From contig JAIXKN010000110.1 in NCBI GenBank assembly GCA_026932425.1, positions 18,642-82,641 on the forward strand: a DNA stretch of 64,000 bases, read 5' to 3'. The notes below the pieces were generated by a model that did no database searches, had not been told where the DNA came from, and worked only from the letters and a program-made list of their open reading frames with translations. A program made the position numbers and the translations under genes. Shown here one piece after another: positions 16,957 to 26,609 of this stretch (positions are counted from its first letter, which is position 1; each line of letters starts with the position of its first letter). This DNA is from Burkholderiales bacterium. GTDB lineage: Bacteria; Pseudomonadota; Gammaproteobacteria; Burkholderiales; Burkholderiaceae_C.

Positions 16957-16973
16957 TTCGCGCGGTGGGCCGA

Positions 16974-17636
16974 ATGAGCACGACGATCGATCCTGCCGCC
17001 GATCCCTTCGCCGCCCTGCGGCCCTCCGAGGCGTCGCTGGCGCGCAGCAAGGCCGACGATCCCGGCAGCGCCGATCGCTTCCTGAAGATGCTGGTGACGC
17101 AACTGCAGAACCAGGATCCGCTCAACCCGATGGACAACGCGCAGATCACGAGCCAGATCGCCCAGATCAATGCCGTCACCGGGCTGGAGAAGGTCAACGC
17201 CTCGATCCAGTCGCTCTCCGGCCAGTTCCTGCAGCTGCAGTTGCTGCAGGGCGCGGCGCTGGTGGGCCGTGAGGTGTTGGTGAAGGGCAACGTGATCAAG
17301 CTCGAGAACGGCGTCGGCCGCGGCGCGATCGAACTCGACGGCCCGGCGACCTCGGTCAAGGTCGAGATCCTGGGTGCCGGCGAGCAGGTCGTCGACACTC
17401 TCGAGCTGGGTGCGCTCGACGCCGGTCGCAGCAGTTTCGAGTGGGATCCCGGCCGCTTGCCCACCGACGTCGGCTACGGCTTTCGTGTCACCGCCTTCCG
17501 GGGCCAGGAGGCGGTGAGCGGACGCACGCTATCCATAGACCAGGTGCAGTCCGTGGGTACCGTCGGCGGCCAGCTTGAACTGACGCTGCGCGAGCTCGGC
17601 GCAACCGGAACCGGCAACGTCGTCGCCTTTCGCTGA
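16974..17636 (+). CDS. flgD: Flagellar hook cap protein FlgD
   Basis: 220 residues. The conserved N-terminal segment FLKMLVTQLQNQDPLNPMDN is present and followed by ITSQIAQINAVTGLEKVN. The C-terminal part has the FlgD Ig-like/Tudor domain (ALVGREVLVKG through GYGFRVTAF). FlgD caps the growing hook and is removed when the hook is complete. Start at ATG 16974 (MSTTID); a GTG three codons upstream is possible. 17 bases separate it from flgC. Confidence 0.96.
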   Translation: MSTTIDPAADPFAALRPSEASLARSKADDPGSADRFLKMLVTQLQNQDPLNPMDNAQITSQIAQINAVTGLEKVNASIQSLSGQFLQLQLLQGAALVGREVLVKGNVIKLENGVGRGAIELDGPATSVKVEILGAGEQVVDTLELGALDAGRSSFEWDPGRLPTDVGYGFRVTAFRGQEAVSGRTLSIDQVQSVGTVGGQLELTLRELGATGTGNVVAFR

Positions 17637-17693
17637 ATCCGGCCACGCCGTCTCGCCATCCACCGCCGCGATCGCGGCAGCAAGGACGAAACC

Positions 17694-19034
17694 ATGAACT
17701 TCCAGCAAGCGCTTTCCGGTCTCAACGCCACGAGCAAGAGTCTCGAGGTGATCGGCAACAACATCGCCATCGCGGGCACCTATGGCTCCAAGGCCTCGCG
17801 CGCCGAGTTCGCCGACTTCTACGCCGCCTCGCTCAACGACTCGTCGTCCACGAACACCGGCATAGGCACCTACCTTGCCACCATCGCGCAGGAGTTCACG
17901 CAAGGCAGCATCACGGCGACCGACAACCCGCTGGACCTGGCGGTGAACGGCCGGGGCTTCTTTCAGGTCAGTGATGGCGTGAGCCCGACCAAGTACACGC
18001 GCAACGGCCAGTTCAAGCTCGACCGCGACGGCTTCATCGTCAACAACGGCGGGCTGAAGCTGATGGGTTACCGGGCAGATCCGATCAGCGGCAAGATCGA
18101 GCCCGGCACCGCCGCGCCGATCCGGATGCCCACCGGTGGCATCGCGCCGGAGGCGACCAAGAAGATGGCGATGGAGCTGAACCTCGATGCCGCGGACAAG
18201 GTGACCAAGCCGGCCGCGGCGCCGTTCATCGACTTCAACGACTCGGATACCTACAACAACGCGACCTCGCTGACGGTCTACGACGTCAAGGGCCTGCCGG
18301 TGGCGCTGACCTACTACTTCCAGCGCGCCGCGGCCAGCGGCAGCGGCACGCCTGCGGCGCCCGCCGACGTGTGGGAGGTCTACATCACCGCCAACGGGCA
18401 GACGGTCGCAGGCACGGCCGCCGCTCCGGCCCCGGTGATAACCGTCCCCTTCGTGGCCGACGGGTCGATGCCCGATCTGGCCGGCGTGATCCCCGCGGGC
18501 AGCACGCTGGACCCGGTGACCAAGAAGATGACCGTGGCCCTGCCCACGCCGCTGAACCCAGGGCCCGACGACTCGGGCAATGTGCCGGCGCCGCTGACGG
18601 ACCTCATGCTCACCCTCAAGGTGACGCAGTTCGCCGCGCCCTTCGGCGTCACCGATCTCGACAAGGACGGCTACCCGGCCGGGCAGCTGGTCGCGATCGG
18701 CATCGAGGACAACGGCATCGTCACCGGACGCTACTCCAACGGACAGGCCAAGAATGTCGGGCAGATCGAGCTCGCCACCTTCCGCAACCTGCAGGGCCTG
18801 CAGCCGCTGGGCGACAACCTCTGGGCCAGCACCTACGCCTCAGGGGATCCGGTGACCGGGGTCCCCGGGATGGGCAACCTGGGCGTGCTGCAGTCCGGCG
18901 GCCTGGAGGAATCGAACGTCGATCTGACCGCCGAGCTGGTCAACATGATCACCGCGCAGCGCGCCTACCAGGCCAACGCGCAGGCGATCAAGACGCAGGA
19001 CCAGGTCATGCAGACGCTGATGAACATCCGCTGA
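17694..19034 (+). CDS. flgE: Flagellar hook protein FlgE
   Basis: 446 residues. The N-terminus MNFQQALSGLNATSKSLEVIGNNIAIAGTYGSK is the axial-protein motif. LDLAVNGRGFFQV (about 80-92) and YTRNGQFKLDRDGFI follow. The C-terminal LQSGGLEESNVDLTAELVNMI and the terminal helix close the D0 domain. FlgE is the hook subunit. Compared with shorter hook proteins it has a large middle domain (about 160-320) rich in Ala, Thr and Pro. It is 57 bases downstream of flgD. Confidence 0.97.
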   Translation: MNFQQALSGLNATSKSLEVIGNNIAIAGTYGSKASRAEFADFYAASLNDSSSTNTGIGTYLATIAQEFTQGSITATDNPLDLAVNGRGFFQVSDGVSPTKYTRNGQFKLDRDGFIVNNGGLKLMGYRADPISGKIEPGTAAPIRMPTGGIAPEATKKMAMELNLDAADKVTKPAAAPFIDFNDSDTYNNATSLTVYDVKGLPVALTYYFQRAAASGSGTPAAPADVWEVYITANGQTVAGTAAAPAPVITVPFVADGSMPDLAGVIPAGSTLDPVTKKMTVALPTPLNPGPDDSGNVPAPLTDLMLTLKVTQFAAPFGVTDLDKDGYPAGQLVAIGIEDNGIVTGRYSNGQAKNVGQIELATFRNLQGLQPLGDNLWASTYASGDPVTGVPGMGNLGVLQSGGLEESNVDLTAELVNMITAQRAYQANAQAIKTQDQVMQTLMNIR

Positions 19035-19063
19035 ACATGAGCTGGGTCACCCGGAGCTGACGC

Positions 19064-19798
19064 ATGGACCGCCTCATCTACCTTTCGATGTCCGGCGCCA
19101 AGGCGACGATGCAGCGCCAGGAGGTGCTGGCGCACAACCTGGCCAACGTGTCGACGACGGGCTTTCGCGCCGAGATGGCGGCCTTTCGCGCGGTGCCGGT
19201 GCGCGGCGACGGCGCCAGCACGCGTGCCTACGCGCTCGAGTCGACGATCGGCTACGACGAGCGCAGCGGAGCGGTGCAAAGCACCGGCCGCGATCTCGAC
19301 GTGGCCGTGAAGGGACGAGCCTGGCTGGCGGTGCAGGCCGTCGACGGCACCGAGGCCTACACGCGCGCAGGTGCACTCGAGATCGACGCCGAGGGTCAGC
19401 TCGTCACCGCGGGCGGACGCCCGGTGCTGGGGGACGGCGGGCCGATCAGCGTGCCTTCCGCTGCAAGCGTCGAGATCGCCGCCGACGGCACGGTGAACGC
19501 GCGTATCGGCAACGAGCGCCCGCAGGCGGTGGGCCGGCTCAAGCTCGTGACGCCCGAGGGCGCATTGCAGCGCGGCGACGACGGGCTTTTCCGCAGTGGC
19601 GACGGCGGTGATCTCGAAGCCGATCCCGCCGCGCGGCTGCAGTCCGGTGCGCTCGAAGGGTCCAACGTCAATGCGGTCGAGACGATGGTGGCGATGATCG
19701 CTGCCGCGCGCCAGTTCGAGCAGCAGATGAAGAGCCTGCAGACGGCCGAGCAGCGCGAGCAGTCGGCGGCGCGGCTGCTCTCGCCGGTGGCGATGTAG
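19064..19798 (+). CDS. flgF: Flagellar rod protein FlgF
   Basis: 244 residues. Opens MDRLIYLSMSGAKATMQRQEVLAHNLANVSTTGFRAE, characteristic of FlgF. It contains STGRDLDVAVKGRAWLAVQ and ends with GALEGSNVNAVETMVAMIAAARQFEQQMKSL. It is a distal/proximal-junction rod protein in the periplasm. The ATG lies 29 bases after flgE. A 184-base gap with a hairpin separates it from flgG. Confidence 0.96.
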   Translation: MDRLIYLSMSGAKATMQRQEVLAHNLANVSTTGFRAEMAAFRAVPVRGDGASTRAYALESTIGYDERSGAVQSTGRDLDVAVKGRAWLAVQAVDGTEAYTRAGALEIDAEGQLVTAGGRPVLGDGGPISVPSAASVEIAADGTVNARIGNERPQAVGRLKLVTPEGALQRGDDGLFRSGDGGDLEADPAARLQSGALEGSNVNAVETMVAMIAAARQFEQQMKSLQTAEQREQSAARLLSPVAM

Positions 19799-19874
19799 CG
19801 CCGACCCCGGCCTTGCCGTGCCGCTGCACGGACGGGCGCGTCCATCGATGCGGGGCCGCCGGGCCTTGCCTGTC

Positions 19875-19901
19875 GGGGCCCTCGGGCCCCGTCGCTGTTT
19901 T
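19875..19901 (+). terminator. Weak terminator-like hairpin between flgF and flgG
   Basis: Stem GGGGCCC (19875-19881), loop TC, GGGCCCC (19884-19890), then gtcgctgTTTT (T-run 19898-19901). The T-run is separated from the stem by seven bases, so termination would be partial at best. It sits inside the flg operon, in an unusually long 184-base gap, and might reduce transcription of the genes behind it. Confidence 0.35.
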
Positions 19902-19982
19902 GCGCGGCAATGAGGGTGCTTTTCTGCGGCTTCGGCAGCTTCAGCCGGGCGAAGATGCCCTCCCGACCCCGGAGTGCCTCAG

Positions 19983-20765
19983 ATGATTCGTTCCCTTTGG
20001 ATCGCCAAGACCGGCATGGAAGGCCAGCAGACCAAGCTCGACGCGATCTCGAACAACCTGGCCAACGTCGGCACCAACGGCTACAAGCGTGCCGGCGTCG
20101 TCTTCGAGGACCTGATGTATCAGAACCTGCGCCAGACCGGCGCGGCCGACGCCGGCGCGGGCACGCTGCCGACCGGCCTGCAGGTGGGCCTGGGTTCGCG
20201 CGTGGCCGCGTCGACGCGCAACTTCGCGCAGGGCGGGTTGCAGCAGAGCAGCAGCGACCTCGACCTGGCGATCAAGGGCCGCGGCTTCTTCCAGGTCCAG
20301 CTGCCCGATGGCGGCACCGCCTACACGCGTGACGGCGGCTTCCAGCTCGATGCCGATGGCCAGCTCGTCACCGCCGCCGGGCACGCGGTGCAGCCGGGCA
20401 TCACGATCCCGGCCGAGGCGCAGAAGGTGAGCGTCGCCGCCGACGGCACCGTCAGCGTGAGCATCTCCGGACAGGCGCAGCCGCAGGTCGTGGGCCAGCT
20501 CCAGCTCGCCGCCTTCGTCAACCCGGCTGGCCTCGATCCGCTGGGCGGCAACCTCTTCGCCGAGAGCGCGAGCTCGGGTGCGCCGCAGACCGGGACCGCC
20601 GGCACTGCAGGGCTTGGCAGCCTGCAGCAGGGGATGGTCGAGAGCAGCAACGTCAACGTCGTCGAGGAGCTCGTCTCGATGATCGCGACCCAGCGCGCGT
20701 ACGAGCTGAATTCGAAGGCGATCACGACCTCCGACCAGATGCTGCAGCGCCTGAGCCAGCTGTGA
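19983..20765 (+). CDS. flgG: Flagellar distal rod protein FlgG
   Basis: 260 residues, the exact length of the family. [36 protein letters not shown] is the classic N-terminus, which fixes the ATG at 19983 rather than the in-frame GTG at 19974. [26 protein letters not shown] and the C-terminal [19 protein letters not shown] are conserved. It forms the distal rod through the P and L rings. ggag precedes the ATG. It abuts flgH. Confidence 0.97.
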   Translation: MIRSLWIAKTGMEGQQTKLDAISNNLANVGTNGYKRAGVVFEDLMYQNLRQTGAADAGAGTLPTGLQVGLGSRVAASTRNFAQGGLQQSSSDLDLAIKGRGFFQVQLPDGGTAYTRDGGFQLDADGQLVTAAGHAVQPGITIPAEAQKVSVAADGTVSVSISGQAQPQVVGQLQLAAFVNPAGLDPLGGNLFAESASSGAPQTGTAGTAGLGSLQQGMVESSNVNVVEELVSMIATQRAYELNSKAITTSDQMLQRLSQL

Positions 20766-20767
20766 TC

Positions 20768-21478
20768 ATGAACTCGATGGCTGCGAGACGGACGCTTTGC
20801 CTGCTGTCGCTGCTGCCGCTGCTGGGCCTGCTCTCGGGCTGCCTGGCGACGGTGAGCGAGTACCTCTACCCGCGGGTCGAGATGGGAGACACCCGCCCGC
20901 TGTCGCAGCCACCGGCCGCGCAGGCGCTTGCCGCGCCACCGCCGGCCACGGGCGCGATCTTCAGCGCCCAGAGCTACCGTCCGCTCTTCGAGGATCACCG
21001 GGCGCGCCTGATCGGCGACACGCTCACGGTCCAGATCACCGAACGCGTCAGCGCCACTGCCAGTTCGACGAGCACGGTCGACAAGAGCGGCAGCGTCGAG
21101 GCCGGCATCAGCGCGTTTCCCGGCGTCAAGAAGATCGGCCGGGCCGGCGCCGCGGGCAACGGCGCCAACACCTTCGCGGGCAAGGGCGCGACCCAGAGCA
21201 GCAACAACTTCAGCGGCACGATCACCGTCGTCGTGCGCGAGGTTCTGCCCAACGGACACCTGATCGTCGCCGGCGAGAAGCAGATCGGCGTCAACAACAG
21301 CGTCGACACCCTGCGCTTCTCGGGTCAGCTCGATCCGCGTTCGATCCAGGCCGGCAACACCGTGCTGAGCACGCAGATCGCCAACGTGCGCGTCGAGCAG
21401 CGCGGCCGCGGCGCGCAGGCCGACGCGCAGGTGATGGGCTGGCTCGGGCGCGTCTTCCTGAGCGTGCTGCCGATCTGA
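20768..21478 (+). CDS. flgH: Flagellar L-ring lipoprotein FlgH
   Basis: 236 residues. A lipoprotein signal ends in LLSGC with Cys25 as the probable lipidated residue. The body has LIGDTLTVQITERVSATASS and NGHLIVAGEKQIGVNN, both conserved in FlgH. It forms the L ring in the outer membrane. ATG at 20768 is preferred; a GTG at 20762 overlapping the flgG stop would add two residues. There is no strong ribosome site, so coupling to flgG is likely. Confidence 0.95.
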   Translation: MNSMAARRTLCLLSLLPLLGLLSGCLATVSEYLYPRVEMGDTRPLSQPPAAQALAAPPPATGAIFSAQSYRPLFEDHRARLIGDTLTVQITERVSATASSTSTVDKSGSVEAGISAFPGVKKIGRAGAAGNGANTFAGKGATQSSNNFSGTITVVVREVLPNGHLIVAGEKQIGVNNSVDTLRFSGQLDPRSIQAGNTVLSTQIANVRVEQRGRGAQADAQVMGWLGRVFLSVLPI

Positions 21479-21487
21479 GGGAACGCG

Positions 21488-22675
21488 ATGCCAAGTCATG
21501 AGTTCATCGGGCCGCGGGTTCAAGAGGACGCGGCGCTCCCCGCGCTCGAACGCCTCCTGCGCCGGCTGCTCGTCGCTGCCTCCGTGCTCGCCAGTGCAGC
21601 GCTGTGGTGGCCTGCCGATGCCCAGGCGCAGCCGGGCGTGCGCATCAAGGAGGTCGCCGGCGTCCAGGGCGTGCGCAGCAACCAGCTGCAGGGCCTGGGC
21701 CTGGTGATCGGCCTGGACGGCACCGGCGACCAGACGACGCAGGCGCCGTTCACCGCGCAGAGCCTGAACGCGATGCTGCAGCAGATGGGCATCACGCTGC
21801 CGCCGGGGATGCAGGTGCAGAGCAAGAACGTCGCCGCGGTGATGGTCACTGCCCAGCTGCCGCCGTTCGCGCAGCCGGGGCAGACGATCGACGTCGCGGT
21901 GGCGTCGATCGGCAACGCCAAGAGCCTGCGCGGCGGAACGCTTGTCGCCACTCCGCTCAAGGGTGCCGACGGCCAGATCTACGCGCTGGCGCAGGGCAAT
22001 CTGATCGTCGGCGGGGCGGGCGCCGCCGCCGGCGGCTCCAAGGTGCAGATCAACCACCTCTCGGCCGGACGCATCCCCGAGGGAGCGACGGTCGAGCGCT
22101 CGGTGCCGACGCCGCTGCATCAGGGGCAGACGCTGGACCTCGGTCTTTCGAGCGACGATTTCGCCACCGCGCACGCCGTGGCGCGTGCGATCAACCAGGC
22201 CAAGGGCGAGGGCACCGCGATCGCGATCGACGGCCGCCTTGTGCGCGTGCAGGCACCGACGGCTCCCAACGCGCGTGTGGCCTTCCTCGCCGAGATCGAG
22301 AACCTGCCGGTCGAACTGCAGCGCCGCGCCGCGCGCGTCGTGCTCAACGCACGCACCGGCTCGGTGGTGCTCAACGAGGCGGTGACGCTGGGCGCATGCG
22401 CCGTGGCCCACGGCAATCTCTCGGTGACCATCAGCTCGACCCCGCAGGTCAGCCAACCCAACGCGTTCGCCAGCGGCCAGACCGCCGTCGTCGAGAAGGC
22501 CGACATCGCGATCACGCAGCAGGGTGCTGCCCTCGTCGAGCTGCCCGAAGGGGCACGGCTCGCCGACGTCGTCAAGGCGCTCAACGCGCTCGGCGCGACG
22601 CCGCAGGACCTGCTGGCGATCCTGCAGGCGATCAAGGCTGCCGGCGCGCTGAACGCGGAAATCGAGGTCATCTGA
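21488..22675 (+). CDS. flgI: Flagellar P-ring protein FlgI
   Basis: 395 residues. The signal peptide is preceded by about 25 extra residues; its hydrophobic core is LLVAASVLASAALWWPADAQA. The mature start VRIKEVAGVQGVRSNQLQGLGLVIGLDGTGD is highly conserved. FlgI assembles the periplasmic P ring with help from FlgA. The C-terminus ATPQDLLAILQAIKAAGALNAEIEVI is the family ending. Ten bases separate it from flgH. Confidence 0.97.
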   Translation: MPSHEFIGPRVQEDAALPALERLLRRLLVAASVLASAALWWPADAQAQPGVRIKEVAGVQGVRSNQLQGLGLVIGLDGTGDQTTQAPFTAQSLNAMLQQMGITLPPGMQVQSKNVAAVMVTAQLPPFAQPGQTIDVAVASIGNAKSLRGGTLVATPLKGADGQIYALAQGNLIVGGAGAAAGGSKVQINHLSAGRIPEGATVERSVPTPLHQGQTLDLGLSSDDFATAHAVARAINQAKGEGTAIAIDGRLVRVQAPTAPNARVAFLAEIENLPVELQRRAARVVLNARTGSVVLNEAVTLGACAVAHGNLSVTISSTPQVSQPNAFASGQTAVVEKADIAITQQGAALVELPEGARLADVVKALNALGATPQDLLAILQAIKAAGALNAEIEVI

Positions 22676-22676
22676 C

Positions 22677-23561
22677 GTGGCGGTAGCCCCCACTCCCCCG
22701 CGTGCGCAAGGGCTGGGCATCGACGCGCGCTCGCTCGACGGGCTTCAGGGTCTGGCGGCACGCGACCCGCAGGCGGCGGTGCGCGAGGCGGCGCGGCAGT
22801 TCGAGACGCTCTTCATGCAGGAGCTGATGAAGACGATGCGTGCGAGCGCACCGGCGTCCGGCATGCTCGACAACGAAGGCAGCCGCCTGGGCACCGAGAT
22901 GCTCGACGCGCAGCTTGCCGGAGGGCTCTCCGGGATCAAGGGCGGGCTCTCGGAAGCGATCGCCCGGCAGCTCGAGCGGCAGATGGGCCTGGCGCCCGGG
23001 CCGGTCCCCGCCACCGGCGCGCGCGCCAGCGCGAATACCACCGCGCAGCCCCTGGATCGCCTCGACAAGGCGGTGCGCATCCCGGAGCGGGGAGCCGCCG
23101 GCTTCGTCCGCCAGCACACCGAGGCGGCGTCCAAGGCCGAGTCGGCCACCGGCATCCCCGCGGCCTTCATGCTCGCGCAGGCGGCGCACGAGACCGGCTG
23201 GGGTCGCAAGGAAATCCGGCATGCCGACGGGACGAGCGCGTACAACCTCTTCGGCATCAAGGCCGGCGCGAACTGGAGCGGCCCGGTGGCCGAAGTGACG
23301 ACCACCGAGTACATCGGCGGCGTCGCGCGCAAGGTCACGGCGAAGTTCCGCGCGTACGGCAGCTACGAGGAGTCGTTTGCCGATTACGCGCGGCTGATGA
23401 AGGACAGCCCCCGCTACGCCGGCGTGGTCGCCTCGGGCGGCGACGCCAGCGCCTTCGCGCACGGGCTGCAGAAGGCGGGCTACGCGACCGACCCGGCCTA
23501 TGGCGCCAAGCTCACCCGCGTCATCAACACCACGCTGCGCCTGCAGCGGGCGATGGCCTGA
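22677..23561 (+). CDS. flgJ: Flagellar rod cap and muramidase FlgJ
   Basis: 294 residues with two domains. The N-terminal rod-cap part has EAARQFETLFMQELMKTMR. The C-terminal glucosaminidase-type part (about 140-294) has FMLAQAAHETGWG with the catalytic Glu, AYNLFGIKAG, and TTTEYIGG carrying the second acidic residue. It digests peptidoglycan so that the rod can pass. Start is GTG at 22677, one base after the flgI stop. Confidence 0.95.
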   Translation: MAVAPTPPRAQGLGIDARSLDGLQGLAARDPQAAVREAARQFETLFMQELMKTMRASAPASGMLDNEGSRLGTEMLDAQLAGGLSGIKGGLSEAIARQLERQMGLAPGPVPATGARASANTTAQPLDRLDKAVRIPERGAAGFVRQHTEAASKAESATGIPAAFMLAQAAHETGWGRKEIRHADGTSAYNLFGIKAGANWSGPVAEVTTTEYIGGVARKVTAKFRAYGSYEESFADYARLMKDSPRYAGVVASGGDASAFAHGLQKAGYATDPAYGAKLTRVINTTLRLQRAMA

Positions 23562-23575
23562 AGGGCCCGTAAGCC

Positions 23576-25588
23576 ATGACGACCGCACTGCTCTCGATCG
23601 GCGTGCGCGCAATGACGGCCAGCTACGCCTCGCTGCAGACGACCAGCCACAACATCGCCAATGCGGGGGTTGAGGGCTACTCGCGCCAGGAGACGCTGCT
23701 GGCGACTTCGAAGGGGCTGTTCACCGGCGCCGGCTTCTTCGGTCGCGGCGTCGACGTGGTCGGGGTCAAGCGCGCGCAGGATTCGTTTCTCACCCGGGAG
23801 GCGGCCAGCGCCAAGGCGCTGTCGGCGATGGACCAGGCGCGCGCCGGCTACCTGGTGCAGATGCAGTCGGTGTTCCGCACCGGCGAGCAGGGCCTGGGGC
23901 ATGCCATCTCGCAGTTCTTTGCCGCGATGTCGGATCTCGCCAGTCGCCCCGCCGACACCGCCTCGCGCCAGGTTGTGCTGGCGCGCGCCCAAGACCTGGT
24001 GACGCGCTTTCGCGAGGGCGGCACGCAACTGGCCAGGCTGCAGACGGCGGTCACCGAGGAGGTTTCCGCCTCGGTCCAGACCATCAACGGCCTGGCCGCC
24101 AGCATCGCCAAGATCAACAAGGACATCGTCGCCGCGAGCGCCTTCGGTCAGGAACCCAACGACTTGCTCGACGAGCGCGACCGGCTCATCTCGAGGCTGT
24201 CCGAGCACGTGCAGGTGTCGACCATCCCGGCCGGCGACGGCACGGTGAACGTGTTCATCGGCGGCGGGCAACGCCTGGTGCTGGGCGCCAACGCCGAGCA
24301 GCTCAAGCGTGTGCCCGATATGTTCGACGCCTCGCGCTCGGCGGTGGCGGTGAGCGAGGGCGCCTCGCTGCGCCAGCTGGACGCGGGCGCGCTCGGCGGC
24401 GGGCGCCTCGCCGGGCTGATGCAGTTCCAGAGCGAGGATATCGTGGCCGCGCAGGTCATGCTCGGCCGGCTCGCGCGCGCGCTCACCGACACCGTCAACG
24501 CGCAGCAGACGCTGGGCTTGAACCTGCAGCCGCCCGCGGGTACCGTGGCCTCGCGCCCGCTCTTCGGGTTGGAGCACGGTGCAAGCGGCTCCATCCATGC
24601 CGCCGGCACGAACCAGTCCGCCAGCAGCGAGTACCGGTTGGAGATGCGTGTGGTCGACGCCAGTCAGCTGCGTGCCACCGAATACGAGCTGCGTTCCGAT
24701 CCTGCGGCGCCGGGGAGCTGGCAGCTGCTGCGCGTACCGGCCGACGGTAGTCCTGCCGTGCCCATCGTCCCGGGCGTGACGCTCGGGATCGATGGCTTGG
24801 AGATCGATTTCGACGACGCCACCACCGGCGTGCCGATCCCCGCGACCGACCGCTTCCTTCTGGCGCCGGTGACGCGTGCGGCGATCGGCTTGCAGCGGCT
24901 GCTGTCCGACCCGCTGGATCTGGCTGCCGCCTCACCCTTCGTGGCCAGTGCGCCGGCAGCCAATACCGGCTCGGTGAGCGTCGATTCGCTGAGCATGGTC
25001 TTGCCGCCGGCGGACCCCGCCGCCAACGTGGTGATCAGCTTCACGGGACCCGACCCCGGTGACCCGTCCAGGATGCTCTACAGCTGGACGCGAGGCGCGG
25101 CCAGCGGCAGCGGAACCTGGACGCCGGGCAAGCCGATCCCGGCGCCGCCGGACCCGGACATCAACGGCTTCTCGCTCATGCTCAGCGGCGTTCCGGTGGC
25201 CGGCGACACGGTGGAGGTCATGCCGACGGCCTTCCCCGAATTCAACAACGGGAACGCGCTGGCACTGAACGCGCTTGGCGGTCGCAATCTGGTCGGCCTG
25301 CAGGAGCTGGCCGGCGGCGGGGTGGCGGGAGGGGCCACCTTCAACGATGCCTTTGTTGCCGCCCTGGTGGACATCGGCGTGCGCACGCAGGGTGCCGAGG
25401 CGGCCGCTGCGATCTCGGGGGCGCGCGCGGCGCAAGCGGAGCAGGCGCGAGCGGACAAGGCCGGCGTCAACCTCGACGAGGAGGCGGCGCGGCTGATCCA
25501 GTTCCAGCAGAGCTACCAGGCCGCCGCCAAGGTGCTGCAGATCGCGCAGTCGGTGTTCGCCGACCTGCTGAAGATCTCCGGCAGCTGA
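23576..25588 (+). CDS. flgK: Flagellar hook-filament junction protein FlgK (HAP1)
   Basis: 670 residues. The N-terminus LLSIGVRAMTASYASLQTTSHNIANAG is the axial-protein motif, and ASAFGQEPNDLLDERDRLI is a FlgK hallmark. The C-terminus VNLDEEAARLIQFQQSYQAAAKVLQIAQSVFADLLKI is canonical. The protein is some 120 residues longer than the Salmonella one, the extra length lying in the central surface domain (about 330-560). It joins hook to filament; FlgN (14315) is its expected chaperone. Fourteen bases after flgJ. Confidence 0.97.
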   Translation: MTTALLSIGVRAMTASYASLQTTSHNIANAGVEGYSRQETLLATSKGLFTGAGFFGRGVDVVGVKRAQDSFLTREAASAKALSAMDQARAGYLVQMQSVFRTGEQGLGHAISQFFAAMSDLASRPADTASRQVVLARAQDLVTRFREGGTQLARLQTAVTEEVSASVQTINGLAASIAKINKDIVAASAFGQEPNDLLDERDRLISRLSEHVQVSTIPAGDGTVNVFIGGGQRLVLGANAEQLKRVPDMFDASRSAVAVSEGASLRQLDAGALGGGRLAGLMQFQSEDIVAAQVMLGRLARALTDTVNAQQTLGLNLQPPAGTVASRPLFGLEHGASGSIHAAGTNQSASSEYRLEMRVVDASQLRATEYELRSDPAAPGSWQLLRVPADGSPAVPIVPGVTLGIDGLEIDFDDATTGVPIPATDRFLLAPVTRAAIGLQRLLSDPLDLAAASPFVASAPAANTGSVSVDSLSMVLPPADPAANVVISFTGPDPGDPSRMLYSWTRGAASGSGTWTPGKPIPAPPDPDINGFSLMLSGVPVAGDTVEVMPTAFPEFNNGNALALNALGGRNLVGLQELAGGGVAGGATFNDAFVAALVDIGVRTQGAEAAAAISGARAAQAEQARADKAGVNLDEEAARLIQFQQSYQAAAKVLQIAQSVFADLLKISGS

Positions 25589-25607
25589 ACCCACGGAAGG
25601 AAGCGTG

Positions 25608-26546
25608 ATGCGCGTCACCACCTACAGCGCCCATCAGAGCGCGATCTTCAACCTGCAGCAGCGGCAGCAGGGACTGCAGAAGACGCAGGAGCAGCTCACG
25701 AGCGGCAAGCGCGTGGCCAAGCCCAGCGACGATCCGGTGGCCGCGGCGCGCGCGGAGCGCGCGCTGGCGGCCATGACCCGCGCCGATGCCCACCAGCGGG
25801 CGCTCGAGGCGGCGCGCACCGTCACGCAGTTCGCCGAGACGGCGCTCGGCGACGCCGGCGAGCTCATCCAGCAGGCGCGCGAGACGGTGCTGGCCGCGGG
25901 CAACCCGAGCTACGGCGAGGGCGAGCGCCGCGCCCTGGTGCTGACGCTCAAGGGTGTGCGCGAGCAACTGCTAGGCGTGGCCAACCGTAGTGATGGCGCG
26001 GGCAACTACCTCTTCGGCGGGCAGGGGACCGAGAGGCCGCCCTTCGTCGACGACGCCAGCGGCCGGGTCGTCTACCAGGGGACGCCCGGCGACACGCACG
26101 TCGCATCGGACGAGGCACTCAGCATCTCGCTGGACGGTCAGCGCACCTGGCTGGAGGCACCGAGCGGGAAGGCGCCGCCGGCCCCGGCATCGCTCTCGAT
26201 CTTCGATGTGCTCGACACCGCGATCGCGCGGCTGTCGGTGTCGGGTGCCAGCGACGCGGACGTCGCGCTGGCAGTGAAGGAAGGCGTCGGCGATCTGGAC
26301 GCCTACCATGCGCATCTGCTGGCCGCGCGCGCCAGCACCGGCGAGGCGCTCAACCGCATGGACCAGGCCGAACTGCGCATTGCCGACGGCAAGCTGGCGG
26401 CGCAGACCGAGCGCTCCGGCGCCGAGGACCTGGACCTGGTGCAGGCGATCTCGGACTTCCAGAACCGGCAGACCGGCTACGATGCGGCCCTGAGGGCCTA
26501 TTCGATGGTGCAGAGACTGTCCTTGTTCAACTACATCAGCGGTTGA
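25608..26546 (+). CDS. flgL: Flagellar hook-filament junction protein FlgL (HAP3)
   Basis: 312 residues. Opens MRVTTYSAHQSAIFNLQQRQQGLQKTQEQLTSGKRV with AKPSDDPVAAARAE, the flagellin-like N-terminal signature. The C-terminus VQAISDFQNRQTGYDAALRAYSMVQRLSLFNYI is the D0 helix. It is the second hook-filament junction protein. Ribosome site ggaagg precedes the ATG. It ends the flgB-L operon; the HDOD gene follows after 63 bases on the same strand, so read-through is possible. Confidence 0.96.
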   Translation: MRVTTYSAHQSAIFNLQQRQQGLQKTQEQLTSGKRVAKPSDDPVAAARAERALAAMTRADAHQRALEAARTVTQFAETALGDAGELIQQARETVLAAGNPSYGEGERRALVLTLKGVREQLLGVANRSDGAGNYLFGGQGTERPPFVDDASGRVVYQGTPGDTHVASDEALSISLDGQRTWLEAPSGKAPPAPASLSIFDVLDTAIARLSVSGASDADVALAVKEGVGDLDAYHAHLLAARASTGEALNRMDQAELRIADGKLAAQTERSGAEDLDLVQAISDFQNRQTGYDAALRAYSMVQRLSLFNYISG

Positions 26547-26609
26547 GCCAGCCAGCCCCGGCAACGGGGTTGCGACTGCGGGCTGCCGTTGACGCTGCGT
26601 TTCCGATCC

